This document shows, one piece after another, positions 1 to 5,534 of a stretch of 5,534 nt of DNA. This DNA is from Streptosporangiaceae bacterium (GTDB lineage Bacteria; Actinomycetota; Actinomycetes; Streptosporangiales; Streptosporangiaceae), in contig JASHYW010000738.1 in assembly GCA_030042885.1 (NCBI GenBank), positions 1-5,534 on the forward strand, given 5' to 3'. Every line of letters starts with the position of its first letter. Position 1 is the first letter of the stretch. The position numbers and the translations under genes are program-made. The notes beneath the pieces were generated by a model. That model had not been told where the DNA came from and did not search any database. It saw nothing but the letters and a program-made list of their open reading frames with translations.

Positions 1-503
1 TGCTCGTGGTGTTCGGCGTGGAGCTGAAATGGCTGCCGGTCACCGCCTCGGCCGGGGCGGGCGCCTCGGCCTTGAGCCAGCTCAGGCACCTGATATTGCC
101 GGCTATACCGCTCGTTTTGGTACTCTTCGGGTACATTGCCCGTATGGCCAGGGCGGGGACCATCGAGGCGCTGAACTCGGACTACACGCGCACCGCGGTG
201 CTGAAGGGGCTGCCACAACGCACCGTAATCCGCCGGCACGTGCTGCGGAACTCGCTGCTGCCGACCATCACCGTGATCGCAACCCAGACCGGGTACCTGA
301 TCGGCGGCCTGGTGGTGGTGGAGACGCTGTTCGACTACCAGGGCCTCGGCAACTTGATTTATAAGGCAGCGGTGGCCAAGGATTTCCCGATGCTGGAGGC
401 CGGGGTCCTGGTCATCGGCGTGGTCTACGTGGTGGCCACGCTGGCCGCGGACCTGCTGCTGACGCTGCTCAACCCGCGGTTGCGCATCGGAGCCGCCGAA
501 TGA
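1..503 (+). CDS. DppB/OppB-type ABC importer permease, 3' part (5' end outside window)
   Basis: This is the C-terminal part, about 167 residues, of an inner-membrane permease of the Dpp/Opp importer family; it would form half of the channel with the next gene product. The frame is open to the first base, so the true start lies upstream; the GTG at position 6 is internal. Counting from that GTG as residue 1, I see a WLPV segment near the start (residues 9-12), a membrane helix at about 28-47, and the cytoplasmic EAA coupling loop at about 59-86 (DYTRTAVLKGLPQRTVIRRH, with the conserved Gly68) that contacts the ATPase. Two more hydrophobic segments follow at about 85-106 and 130-155. Between them is the family-typical VETLFDYQGLGNLI stretch, and the end is NPRLR. 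The stop codon overlaps the start of the next gene (ATGA, 500-503). Family assignment is firm; substrate is not known. Confidence 0.93.
   Translation, partial: LVVFGVELKWLPVTASAGAGASALSQLRHLILPAIPLVLVLFGYIARMARAGTIEALNSDYTRTAVLKGLPQRTVIRRHVLRNSLLPTITVIATQTGYLIGGLVVVETLFDYQGLGNLIYKAAVAKDFPMLEAGVLVIGVVYVVATLAADLLLTLLNPRLRIGAAE
489..492 (+). promoter_or_regulatory. Ribosome binding site of the second permease gene
   Basis: GGAG lies seven bases before the ATG at 500, inside the end of the upstream permease gene. It supports that start, and with the ATGA overlap suggests coupled translation of the two permeases. Confidence 0.55.
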
Positions 504-1453
504 GCGGCTATCTCCCGCAGCCGATCGAGCCGAGCGCCCCGTCGCCGGTCGATCCGGTTGCGTCCCTCGATCGCACAGGTGAGTATCTCGGGCCGACCGG
601 AGCGGCCGCGGTGGCGGCCGCGGGCCGGGCCACGCCGGCCCGGTGGCGGCTGCTGCTGCGCAGGCCGGTGTTCTGGGTCGGCGCAGGCATCCTGCTGTTC
701 TGGGTGGTGTGCGCCGTCTTCGGGCACTTGTTCGCACCCTACAACCCGCTCGCGCAGCAGTTGCTCGACGCCAACGCCGCCCCGTCGTCGGCGCACTGGT
801 TCGGCACCGACCCGCTCGGCCGGGACGTGCTGTCCCGGGTCATCACCGGCGCCAGGGACATCCTGATCATCACGCCGCTGGCCACCATCCTCGGCACCGT
901 CCTTGGCACCGCCATCGGCCTGGCCATGGGCTATTTCGGCGGCGCCCTCGACCTGGTGGCCGGGCGGATCGTGGAGGCGCTCCTCGCGCTGCCGACCGTG
1001 ATCGTCGCGTTCCTGTTCATCGTGGCCCTCGGCCCGTCCACGGTGACGCTGATCGTCGTCGTCGGCCTGGTCTTCACGCCGCTCATCGCGCGCACGGTCC
1101 GGGCGGCGGTGCTGGTGGAGCGGCATCAGGATTACGTGAGCGCGTCCCGGCTGCTCGGCGAGAGCCCGGCCCGGGTCATGTTCGCCGAGATCTTGCCCAA
1201 CGTGCTGCCCGCCATTCTGGTCGAGTTCACGGTCCGGCTCGGCTACGCGGTCTTCGCGCTGGCCACGCTGTCCTTCCTCGGCTTCGGCATCTCGCCGCCG
1301 ACCCCCGACTGGGGCGCGGACATCGCGGCCAACTACGTCAACCTGGTGTCCGGCTACTGGTGGCAGACGCTGTTCCCGGCGCTCGCGATCGCCTCGCTGG
1401 TGACAGCGGTCATCCTGATCGCGGACTCGATCGAGCAGGTGCTCGCCGCATGA
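500..1453 (+). CDS. DppC/OppC-type ABC importer permease
   Basis: A complete 317-residue permease, the partner of the upstream gene in the heterodimeric membrane channel of a Dpp/Opp importer. A Pro/Ala-rich cytoplasmic N-terminus (about residues 1-55) precedes membrane helix 1 (about 57-78). The family hallmark HWFGTDPLGRDVLSRVI lies at residues 99-115. Further hydrophobic segments lie at about 121-145, 150-177, 180-198, 240-262 and 288-308, giving about six helices. The EAA coupling loop is at about 211-235 (DYVSASRLLG...EILPN, conserved Gly220); the usual E-A-A is replaced by V-S-A-S, but the glycine and the ILPN end are kept. Late in the chain is the conserved TLSFLGFGISPPTPDWG (256-272). 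The C-terminus stops at IEQVLAA and lacks the common L-D-P-R tail. ATG 500 has a Shine-Dalgarno site; the gene overlaps both neighbours by four bases. Function is inferred from family. Confidence 0.95.
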   Translation: MSGYLPQPIEPSAPSPVDPVASLDRTGEYLGPTGAAAVAAAGRATPARWRLLLRRPVFWVGAGILLFWVVCAVFGHLFAPYNPLAQQLLDANAAPSSAHWFGTDPLGRDVLSRVITGARDILIITPLATILGTVLGTAIGLAMGYFGGALDLVAGRIVEALLALPTVIVAFLFIVALGPSTVTLIVVVGLVFTPLIARTVRAAVLVERHQDYVSASRLLGESPARVMFAEILPNVLPAILVEFTVRLGYAVFALATLSFLGFGISPPTPDWGADIAANYVNLVSGYWWQTLFPALAIASLVTAVILIADSIEQVLAA

Positions 1454-3558
1454 GCACGGATTCGGCGCCCGATCCGGCCGCTACCGCAGCGGCGTCGGCC
1501 GACCCTGCGCCTGCCCTGTCGGTGTCGCACCTCGACGTCATCTACAAGGTCCGGGGCCAGGACCGCCTGGCGCTGCGGGACGTGTCGTTCTCCATCGGGC
1601 GCGGCGAGTCCTATGGGCTGGTGGGCGAGTCCGGGTCGGGCAAGTCCACGGTCGCGCTCGCGCTGGTGCGTTACCTGCCCGGCAACGGCCGGGTGAGTGC
1701 CGGGTCGATCAGCATCAACGGGCTGGACCCGCTGTCGATGAACCAGGCGGCCCTCCGCGACCTGCGGGCCCGCACCGTGTCGATGGTGTACCAGGAGCCG
1801 GGGCGGGCGCTCAACCCGTCGCTCAGGGTCGGGCGGCAGATCGCCGAGGTGTTCCAGATCGCCGGGCAGTCCCCGGGCGCGGCGATGCGGTCGGCCGAGG
1901 AGATGCTGCGCAAGGTCCAGATATCGGACCCGGCCCGAGTCATGCGGCGGTATCCGCACGAGCTGTCCGGCGGCATGGCGCAGCGGGCGGTCATCGCGAT
2001 GGCGCTGGCCATCTCGCCGTCGCTGCTGATCCTGGACGAGCCAACCACCGCGCTGGACGCGACCGTCGAGGCCGAAGTGCTCGACCTGGTCGTGACCCTG
2101 CGCCAGGAGTTCGCCACGTCGGTGCTGTTCATCAGCCATAACCTGGCGGTGATCGCGAAGATGTGCGACCGGGTCGGCGTGCTCTACGCGGGCGAACTGC
2201 TCGAGCAGGGGCCCGCGCGCGCGGTGTTCGAGAACCCCCGGCACCCGTACACGGTCGGGCTGCTGCGCTGCATCCCGCGGCGCGGGCAGCGCAAGGACAC
2301 CGACCGGCTGGACACCATCCCCGGCTACCTGCCGACGCCCGGCCACGCCATCACCGGATGCATCTTCGCGCCGCGGTGCGCGCTCGCCCAGGATCGCTGC
2401 CGGACCACGGCGCCACCGTTCTTCCTGGTCGACGACCTCAGGACTTCGCGCTGCTACTTCCACAAGGAGGCGCCGAACCTGCCCCGCGCCACCCCCGCCT
2501 CGGGCCTCCAGCTTGCGGACAACGGGGCTCGTGGGGTCGGTAGAGCCGACGGGCCGCTGGTGGTGATCGAGGGGCTGTCAAAGACCTTCGGGGGCAACGT
2601 CCGGGCCCTGGCCGGAGTGGACCTGGCCATCCGGCGAGGCGAGACACTCGGGCTGGTGGGCGAGTCGGGCAGCGGCAAGACCACGCTGGCGCGCGTCCTG
2701 CTCGGGCTCACCGCGCCCGATGCGGGCTCGGTCGTCACCCTGCACGGCAATCCGCTCAGCCCGGACGCGCGGCGGCGGCCGCGGGAGATCCTGCGCGCGC
2801 TGCAGATCGTGTTCCAGAACCCGGACTCCGCGCTCAACCGGCGCCACACGGTGCGGGCCCTGATCAGCCGTCCGCTGTCCCGGCTGGCCGGGCTCTCGGG
2901 ATCGGCCCTGCGGAACCGGCTGACCGAGCTGATCGCCTCGGTGCGGCTGGAGGACCGGCACCTGCCGCTGCGCCCGAGCCAGCTCTCCGGCGGGCTCAAG
3001 CAGCGGGTCGCGATTGCGCGGGCCTTCGGCGCCAGGCCCGAGGTGGTGGTCTGTGACGAACCAACGTCGGCGCTCGACGTCTCGGTTCAGGCGGCGATCC
3101 TCAACCTGCTGGCGGACCTGCAGAAAAACGAGCGGGCCACCTACCTGTTCATCTCCCACGACCTGGGCCTGGTCAGGTACCTGTCGGACCGCATCGTGGT
3201 GCTGTACCTCGGGCGGGTGATGGAAGTCGGGGCGGCCGAGGCCGTCTTTACCGGCCCGCACCACCCGTACACCGAGGCGCTGTTCTCCGCCGTGCCGTCG
3301 CTCGACGGCCAGCGGCCCGCGCGGATCAGGCTGACCGGCGAGATCCCGTCCGCGGCCGACCCGCCGACTGGCTGCGTGTTCCACACCAGGTGCCCGCGCA
3401 GGCTCCCGACTGGCGTGTGCGAGTCCACCGAACCCCCTCTGCTGGAGGGCGAGCCGGGCCATCTGATCCGCTGTCACATCCCGCTCGCCGAACTGCGAGA
3501 TATCCAGCGCAATGAATCCGTCCCATCCCCCCAGGAGGGCCATTCAGGAAGCGGCTAG
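1450..3558 (+). CDS. Fused two-domain ABC ATPase (DppD-DppF type) of the importer
   Basis: A 702-residue cytoplasmic motor protein in which two ATPase domains, usually separate DppD and DppF proteins, are joined, as in GsiA and YejF of E. coli. Domain 1: Walker A GESGSGKST (59-67), Q-loop Gln115, signature LSGGMAQ (172-178), Walker B Asp196-Glu197, ALD D-loop (201-203), switch His230. Domain 2: Walker A GESGSGKTT (404-412), Gln455, LSGGLKQ (512-518), Asp536-Glu537, His570. All catalytic residues are present in both, so both sites look active. Each domain is followed by the oligopeptide-ATPase C-terminal extension (NPRHPYT; GPHHPYT) with four cysteines: 304, 310, 317, 335 and 642, 648, 657, 675. 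This motif binds a [4Fe-4S] cluster in some characterised family members. A linker of about 30 residues (340-370) joins the halves. The frame stays open upstream to at least 643, but ATG 1450 overlaps the permease stop (ATGA) and directly precedes the first domain. Its Shine-Dalgarno site is weak (GCAGG at 1435-1439), consistent with translational coupling. Confidence 0.95.
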   Translation: MSTDSAPDPAATAAASADPAPALSVSHLDVIYKVRGQDRLALRDVSFSIGRGESYGLVGESGSGKSTVALALVRYLPGNGRVSAGSISINGLDPLSMNQAALRDLRARTVSMVYQEPGRALNPSLRVGRQIAEVFQIAGQSPGAAMRSAEEMLRKVQISDPARVMRRYPHELSGGMAQRAVIAMALAISPSLLILDEPTTALDATVEAEVLDLVVTLRQEFATSVLFISHNLAVIAKMCDRVGVLYAGELLEQGPARAVFENPRHPYTVGLLRCIPRRGQRKDTDRLDTIPGYLPTPGHAITGCIFAPRCALAQDRCRTTAPPFFLVDDLRTSRCYFHKEAPNLPRATPASGLQLADNGARGVGRADGPLVVIEGLSKTFGGNVRALAGVDLAIRRGETLGLVGESGSGKTTLARVLLGLTAPDAGSVVTLHGNPLSPDARRRPREILRALQIVFQNPDSALNRRHTVRALISRPLSRLAGLSGSALRNRLTELIASVRLEDRHLPLRPSQLSGGLKQRVAIARAFGARPEVVVCDEPTSALDVSVQAAILNLLADLQKNERATYLFISHDLGLVRYLSDRIVVLYLGRVMEVGAAEAVFTGPHHPYTEALFSAVPSLDGQRPARIRLTGEIPSAADPPTGCVFHTRCPRRLPTGVCESTEPPLLEGEPGHLIRCHIPLAELRDIQRNESVPSPQEGHSGSG

Positions 3559-3651
3559 CGAGCACGGGCCCACGGCCGGTACGAGCGCACGCTGCACGCC
3601 ACGGCGAGAACCATCGAGGGGTCCTGAATGACCCGAACTCAAAAAGGAAAC

Positions 3652-3658
3652 AGGGAGG
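3652..3658 (+). promoter_or_regulatory. Strong ribosome binding site fixing the GTG start of the binding protein
   Basis: AGGGAGG ends six bases before the GTG at 3665. An in-frame TGA at 3629-3631 and the absence of any other start codon between them make this GTG the earliest possible start, and the first internal methionine is residue 105, after the signal peptide. The site is stronger than those of the upstream genes. I see no clear -10/-35 promoter in the 106-base gap 3559-3664. Confidence 0.85.
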
Positions 3659-3664
3659 CTCCAC

Positions 3665-5362
3665 GTGAAACCGAATATCGACCACCGCCGGCTCGGGCGC
3701 CTGCGCCAGGGCCAGGGTGAGATCGCTAACCACATCATCGATGAGTTCGCCGCGGGACGGCTGTCCCGCCGCGACTTCATCCGCCGGGCCGGCGTCGTCG
3801 GCATATCCGCGCCGCTGCTTGGGTCGATCCTCGCCGCCTGCGGCAGTAGCACGTCATCGTCGTCGAGCGCGTCGCCCTCGGCCACCGGCGCGGCCGGGGC
3901 GGTGATCAGGGTCGGCATCGTCACGCCGACCGCGGCGATCAACCCGGTTACCGTGGCCGACCAGGGCGGGCTCGATATGCTCGCGCAGACCGGCGAGTAC
4001 CTGTGCCTGTCCGGCCAGACCCTGACCCTGACGCCCGTGCTGGCCACCAGCTGGTCGGCGAACTCCAGCGCGGACGTCTGGACGTTCAAGATCCGCCAGG
4101 GGGTCAAGTTCTCGGACGGCAGCCCGCTGACCGCCGACGACGTGGTGTACACCTACCAGCTGCAGACGAACCCGAAGAACGCGTCGAACGCGCTGTCCGC
4201 ATTCGCCGGGGTGCTCACGCCGTCCGGGGTGCAGAAGGTCGACGACTACACGGTCGCCTTCCACCTGGAGGCCCCGAACGGAAACTTCCCGTACCTGACC
4301 TCCTCCGACAACTACAACATGATCATCATCCCGAACGGCTATAACCCGGCCGACTGGCAGAGCTCGTTCATCGGCACCGGCCCGTTCAAGCTCAGCTCGT
4401 ACACGCCGAAGGTGGGCGCCACCTTCGTCCGTAACGAGTCGTACTGGGGCACCAAGGCGCTGCCATCACAGACGCAGTTCACGTTCTACGACACCGCGCC
4501 CGCGTCGGTCCTCGCGCTGACCGGCGGGACCATCGACGTCCTCGGGCAGTTCGCGGTGAGCGGAGGCCAGGCACTGCTCAACGGCAGCTACAACGTCATC
4601 AAGCTGAAGTCGAGCGCCCATCGCGAGCTGTCCATGCGCAACGACCAGGCGCCGTTCACCGACCCGCGGGTGCGCCAGGCGATCGCGCTCACCCTCAACC
4701 GGCCGGATATCATCAAGGCCCTGTTCTCGGGCTATGCCGACATCGGCAACGACAGCCCGTTCGCGCCGGTGTTCCCGTCCACCAACACCAGCATCGCCCA
4801 GCGGACGCAGAACATCAGCCAGGCCAAGTCGCTGCTGGCCGCAGCGGGCCACGGATCGGGGTTCACCACCCAGCTCATCACCGAGCAGTTCCTCGAGATC
4901 CCCGAATACGCCCAGATCATCGTGCAGTCCGCGGCGGCCATCGGGGTGAAGATCAACCTGAAGGTCGAGAGCTCGTCGGCCTACTACGGGAAGGCCACGT
5001 TCGGGAACTCCGACTGGCTCGACGCCACGATGAGCCTGGTCGACTACGGGCACCGCAGCGTGCCGAACGTGTTCCTGACCGCCCCGCTGCAGACGATCAA
5101 CGCCACGACCGGCACCGGCTCGTGGAACGCCGCCCACTTCAACAACTCCCAGTACGACAGCCTGGTCGCGCAGTACATCGGGGCGATCGACCTGTCCACG
5201 CAGCGCAGCCTGGCCGGGCAGATCGAGACGCTGCTGCTGGACCAGACCCCGATCGTCTACGGGTACTTCTACAATTACCTGTCGGCGACGGCGATGGGCG
5301 TGACCGGTGCGTACCCGACCGCGATCGGGCACATCTTCCTGTACAACGCGGCGAAGAGTTAA
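3665..5362 (+). CDS. Tat-exported lipoprotein, substrate-binding protein of a Dpp/Opp-family importer (SBP_bac_5)
   Basis: A 565-residue extracellular receptor that would capture the substrate and deliver it to the permease pair encoded upstream. The N-terminus is long: about 33 mostly polar residues, then the twin-arginine motif SRRDFI (34-39), a hydrophobic stretch (about 42-56) and the lipobox LAAC with Cys59 as the predicted lipid-anchored first mature residue. A Ser/Ala-rich linker (60-79) follows, giving a mature chain of 507 residues, normal for the family. Family-typical stretches are WTFKIRQGVKFSDGSPLTADDVVYTYQ (139-165, shown here as the conserved pattern), GTGPFKL (237-243), YWG (260-262), FTDPRVRQAIALTLNR (331-346) and WNAAHFNNSQYDSLV (487-501). 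The GTG start is forced by an upstream stop. It lies 106 bases after the ATPase gene on the same strand, so it is probably in the same operon, possibly with its own promoter. The ligand cannot be told; peptides are the commonest for the family, but nickel and other solutes occur. Confidence 0.95.
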   Translation: MKPNIDHRRLGRLRQGQGEIANHIIDEFAAGRLSRRDFIRRAGVVGISAPLLGSILAACGSSTSSSSSASPSATGAAGAVIRVGIVTPTAAINPVTVADQGGLDMLAQTGEYLCLSGQTLTLTPVLATSWSANSSADVWTFKIRQGVKFSDGSPLTADDVVYTYQLQTNPKNASNALSAFAGVLTPSGVQKVDDYTVAFHLEAPNGNFPYLTSSDNYNMIIIPNGYNPADWQSSFIGTGPFKLSSYTPKVGATFVRNESYWGTKALPSQTQFTFYDTAPASVLALTGGTIDVLGQFAVSGGQALLNGSYNVIKLKSSAHRELSMRNDQAPFTDPRVRQAIALTLNRPDIIKALFSGYADIGNDSPFAPVFPSTNTSIAQRTQNISQAKSLLAAAGHGSGFTTQLITEQFLEIPEYAQIIVQSAAAIGVKINLKVESSSAYYGKATFGNSDWLDATMSLVDYGHRSVPNVFLTAPLQTINATTGTGSWNAAHFNNSQYDSLVAQYIGAIDLSTQRSLAGQIETLLLDQTPIVYGYFYNYLSATAMGVTGAYPTAIGHIFLYNAAKS

Positions 5363-5363
5363 C

Positions 5364-5417
5364 CAGCACACACCCTGTGCTGTGCGCCCGACGGCGCACA
5401 GCACAGGGTGTGTGCTG
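5364..5417 (+). terminator. Perfect 25-bp inverted repeat, probable terminator hairpin
   Basis: The left arm (5364-5388) and right arm (5393-5417) are exact reverse complements, 25 of 25, around the loop CGAC (5389-5392). The element begins two bases after the stop codon of the binding-protein gene. No T-run follows, so this is not a classic rho-independent terminator; hairpins without a T-run are commonly proposed as terminators in actinobacteria. It could instead protect the mRNA 3' end or act as a partial attenuator, since another gene starts on the same strand 52 bases later. Confidence 0.8.
5364..5417. repeat. Nested palindrome: four alternating copies of a CAGCACA 7-mer
   Basis: Within the inverted repeat each arm is itself a palindrome. 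CAGCACA at 5364-5370 faces TGTGCTG at 5376-5382 across CACCC, and CAGCACA at 5399-5405 faces TGTGCTG at 5411-5417 across GGGTG. The element can therefore fold as one 25-bp hairpin or as two 7-bp hairpins separated by a GC-rich centre. Confidence 0.85.
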
Positions 5418-5427
5418 CGTGATCCGT

Positions 5428-5444
5428 GGCGCACGGTGTGTGCC
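5428..5444 (+). repeat. Shortened copy of the hairpin's right arm, itself a small hairpin
   Basis: GGCGCAC (5428-5434) followed directly by GGTGTGTGC (5435-5443) matches right-arm bases 5393-5399 and 5407-5415 exactly, with the seven bases between them missing. The copy can fold as a 7-bp stem (5428-5434 with 5438-5444, one G-T pair) around GGT. It may be a duplication remnant or chance in GC-rich sequence. Confidence 0.45.
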
Positions 5445-5469
5445 GGCCCAGACGGGGAAGGTGATCCGG

Positions 5470-5534
5470 ATGGCGACCGACGAGCGAGCGTGGGCCGACG
5501 CGCACCAGCACGGGCCCGGACATCACCACCGGGA
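5470..5534 (+). CDS. Start of an unidentified gene with a His-rich N-terminus (3' end outside window)
   Basis: An ATG at 5470 is preceded by GGAAGG (5456-5461) with eight bases of spacing, a good ribosome binding site, and the frame stays open to the window end (21 full codons). The visible peptide begins MATDERAWADA and has histidines at residues 12, 14, 18, 19 and 20. No domain can be recognised from so little. In-frame GTGs at 5440 and 5461 are possible alternative starts but fit the ribosome binding site less well. It lies 52 bases beyond the hairpin, on the same strand as the importer genes, so it may be a read-through member of the operon or an independent gene. The His cluster may indicate metal binding, but that is a guess. 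Confidence 0.5.
   Translation, partial: MATDERAWADAHQHGPGHHHR

Noticed and set aside
425..1126. Open frame on the - strand (233 codons) across the permease junction
   Set aside because: It is extremely rich in Arg, Asp, Gln and His without any hydrophobic core, which marks it as a complement of the permease codons.
643..1449. The ATPase frame stays open upstream through most of the permease gene, giving a possible 971-residue protein
   Set aside because: The upstream 269 codons translate to Arg/Pro/Gly/His-rich sequence without domain features, and this stretch is fully used by the permease frame. The ATGA overlap at 1450 and the start of the ATPase domain fix the real start.
1354..2463. 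Long open frame on the - strand (369 codons)
   Set aside because: It mirrors the ATPase gene. Its translation is Arg/His/Gln/Gly-rich low-complexity sequence with no recognisable domain, as expected from GC-rich third positions.
1615..2666. Seventeen identical bases at 1615-1631 and 2650-2666
   Set aside because: Both encode the GLVGES segment of Walker A in the two homologous ATPase domains, so this is shared protein motif rather than a separate DNA repeat.
3533..3539. AGGAGGG, a strong ribosome binding site sequence near the end of the ATPase gene
   Set aside because: No ATG, GTG or TTG lies at a suitable distance after it, so it has no gene to serve; it is part of the coding sequence there.
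2578..3543. Long open frame on the - strand (321 codons)
   Set aside because: It is antisense to the second ATPase domain, has shadow-type composition, and the + strand gene has every expected motif.
3559..3664. Search of the gap for a promoter, operator, riboswitch or tRNA
   Set aside because: I saw only weak short repeats such as CCACGGC twice in the same orientation, and no convincing promoter boxes or long stems.
4466..5434. Long open frame on the - strand (322 codons) that starts beyond the hairpin
   Set aside because: It is antisense to the binding protein, is Arg/Val/Gly/Asp-rich with no domain, and would have to be translated through the 25-bp hairpin.

Overview
The window is high-GC DNA with strong G/C bias at third codon positions, ATGA-type stop/start overlaps between genes, a GTG start and a Tat-type lipoprotein signal. 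This suggests an actinobacterium. Genus cannot be read from the sequence. The more frequent A/T-ending codons compared with a typical Streptomyces gene are only a weak hint.

All complete genes lie on the + strand and encode one ATP-driven importer of the Dpp/Opp (peptide/nickel, PepT) family. In order: the 3' part of a DppB/OppB-type permease (1-503); a complete DppC/OppC-type permease (500-1453); a 702-residue ATPase with two fused nucleotide-binding domains, DppD-like then DppF-like (1450-3558); and, after a 106-base gap, a Tat-exported lipoprotein that binds the substrate outside the cell (3665-5362). The first three genes overlap by four bases each (ATGA), implying translational coupling. 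The binding protein has its own strong Shine-Dalgarno site, which fits the larger amounts of this subunit usually needed.

Behind the binding-protein gene (5364-5417) is a perfect 25-bp inverted repeat with a 4-base loop. It has no T-run, and is probably an intrinsic terminator or a 3' mRNA-stabilising hairpin. Each arm is itself a small palindrome, so the element has two competing folds. A shortened copy of one arm follows at 5428-5443. At 5470 a further + strand gene probably begins with a His-rich N-terminus and is cut off by the window end; its product is not recognisable.

The parts would work together as a standard importer: lipoprotein receptor, two-permease channel and fused dimer-like motor. 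Substrate (oligopeptide, dipeptide, nickel chelate or other) cannot be decided from sequence alone. I see no clear new system. The most interesting items are the nested palindrome at 5364-5417, the fused ATPase with both cysteine clusters kept, and the unidentified His-rich start downstream.
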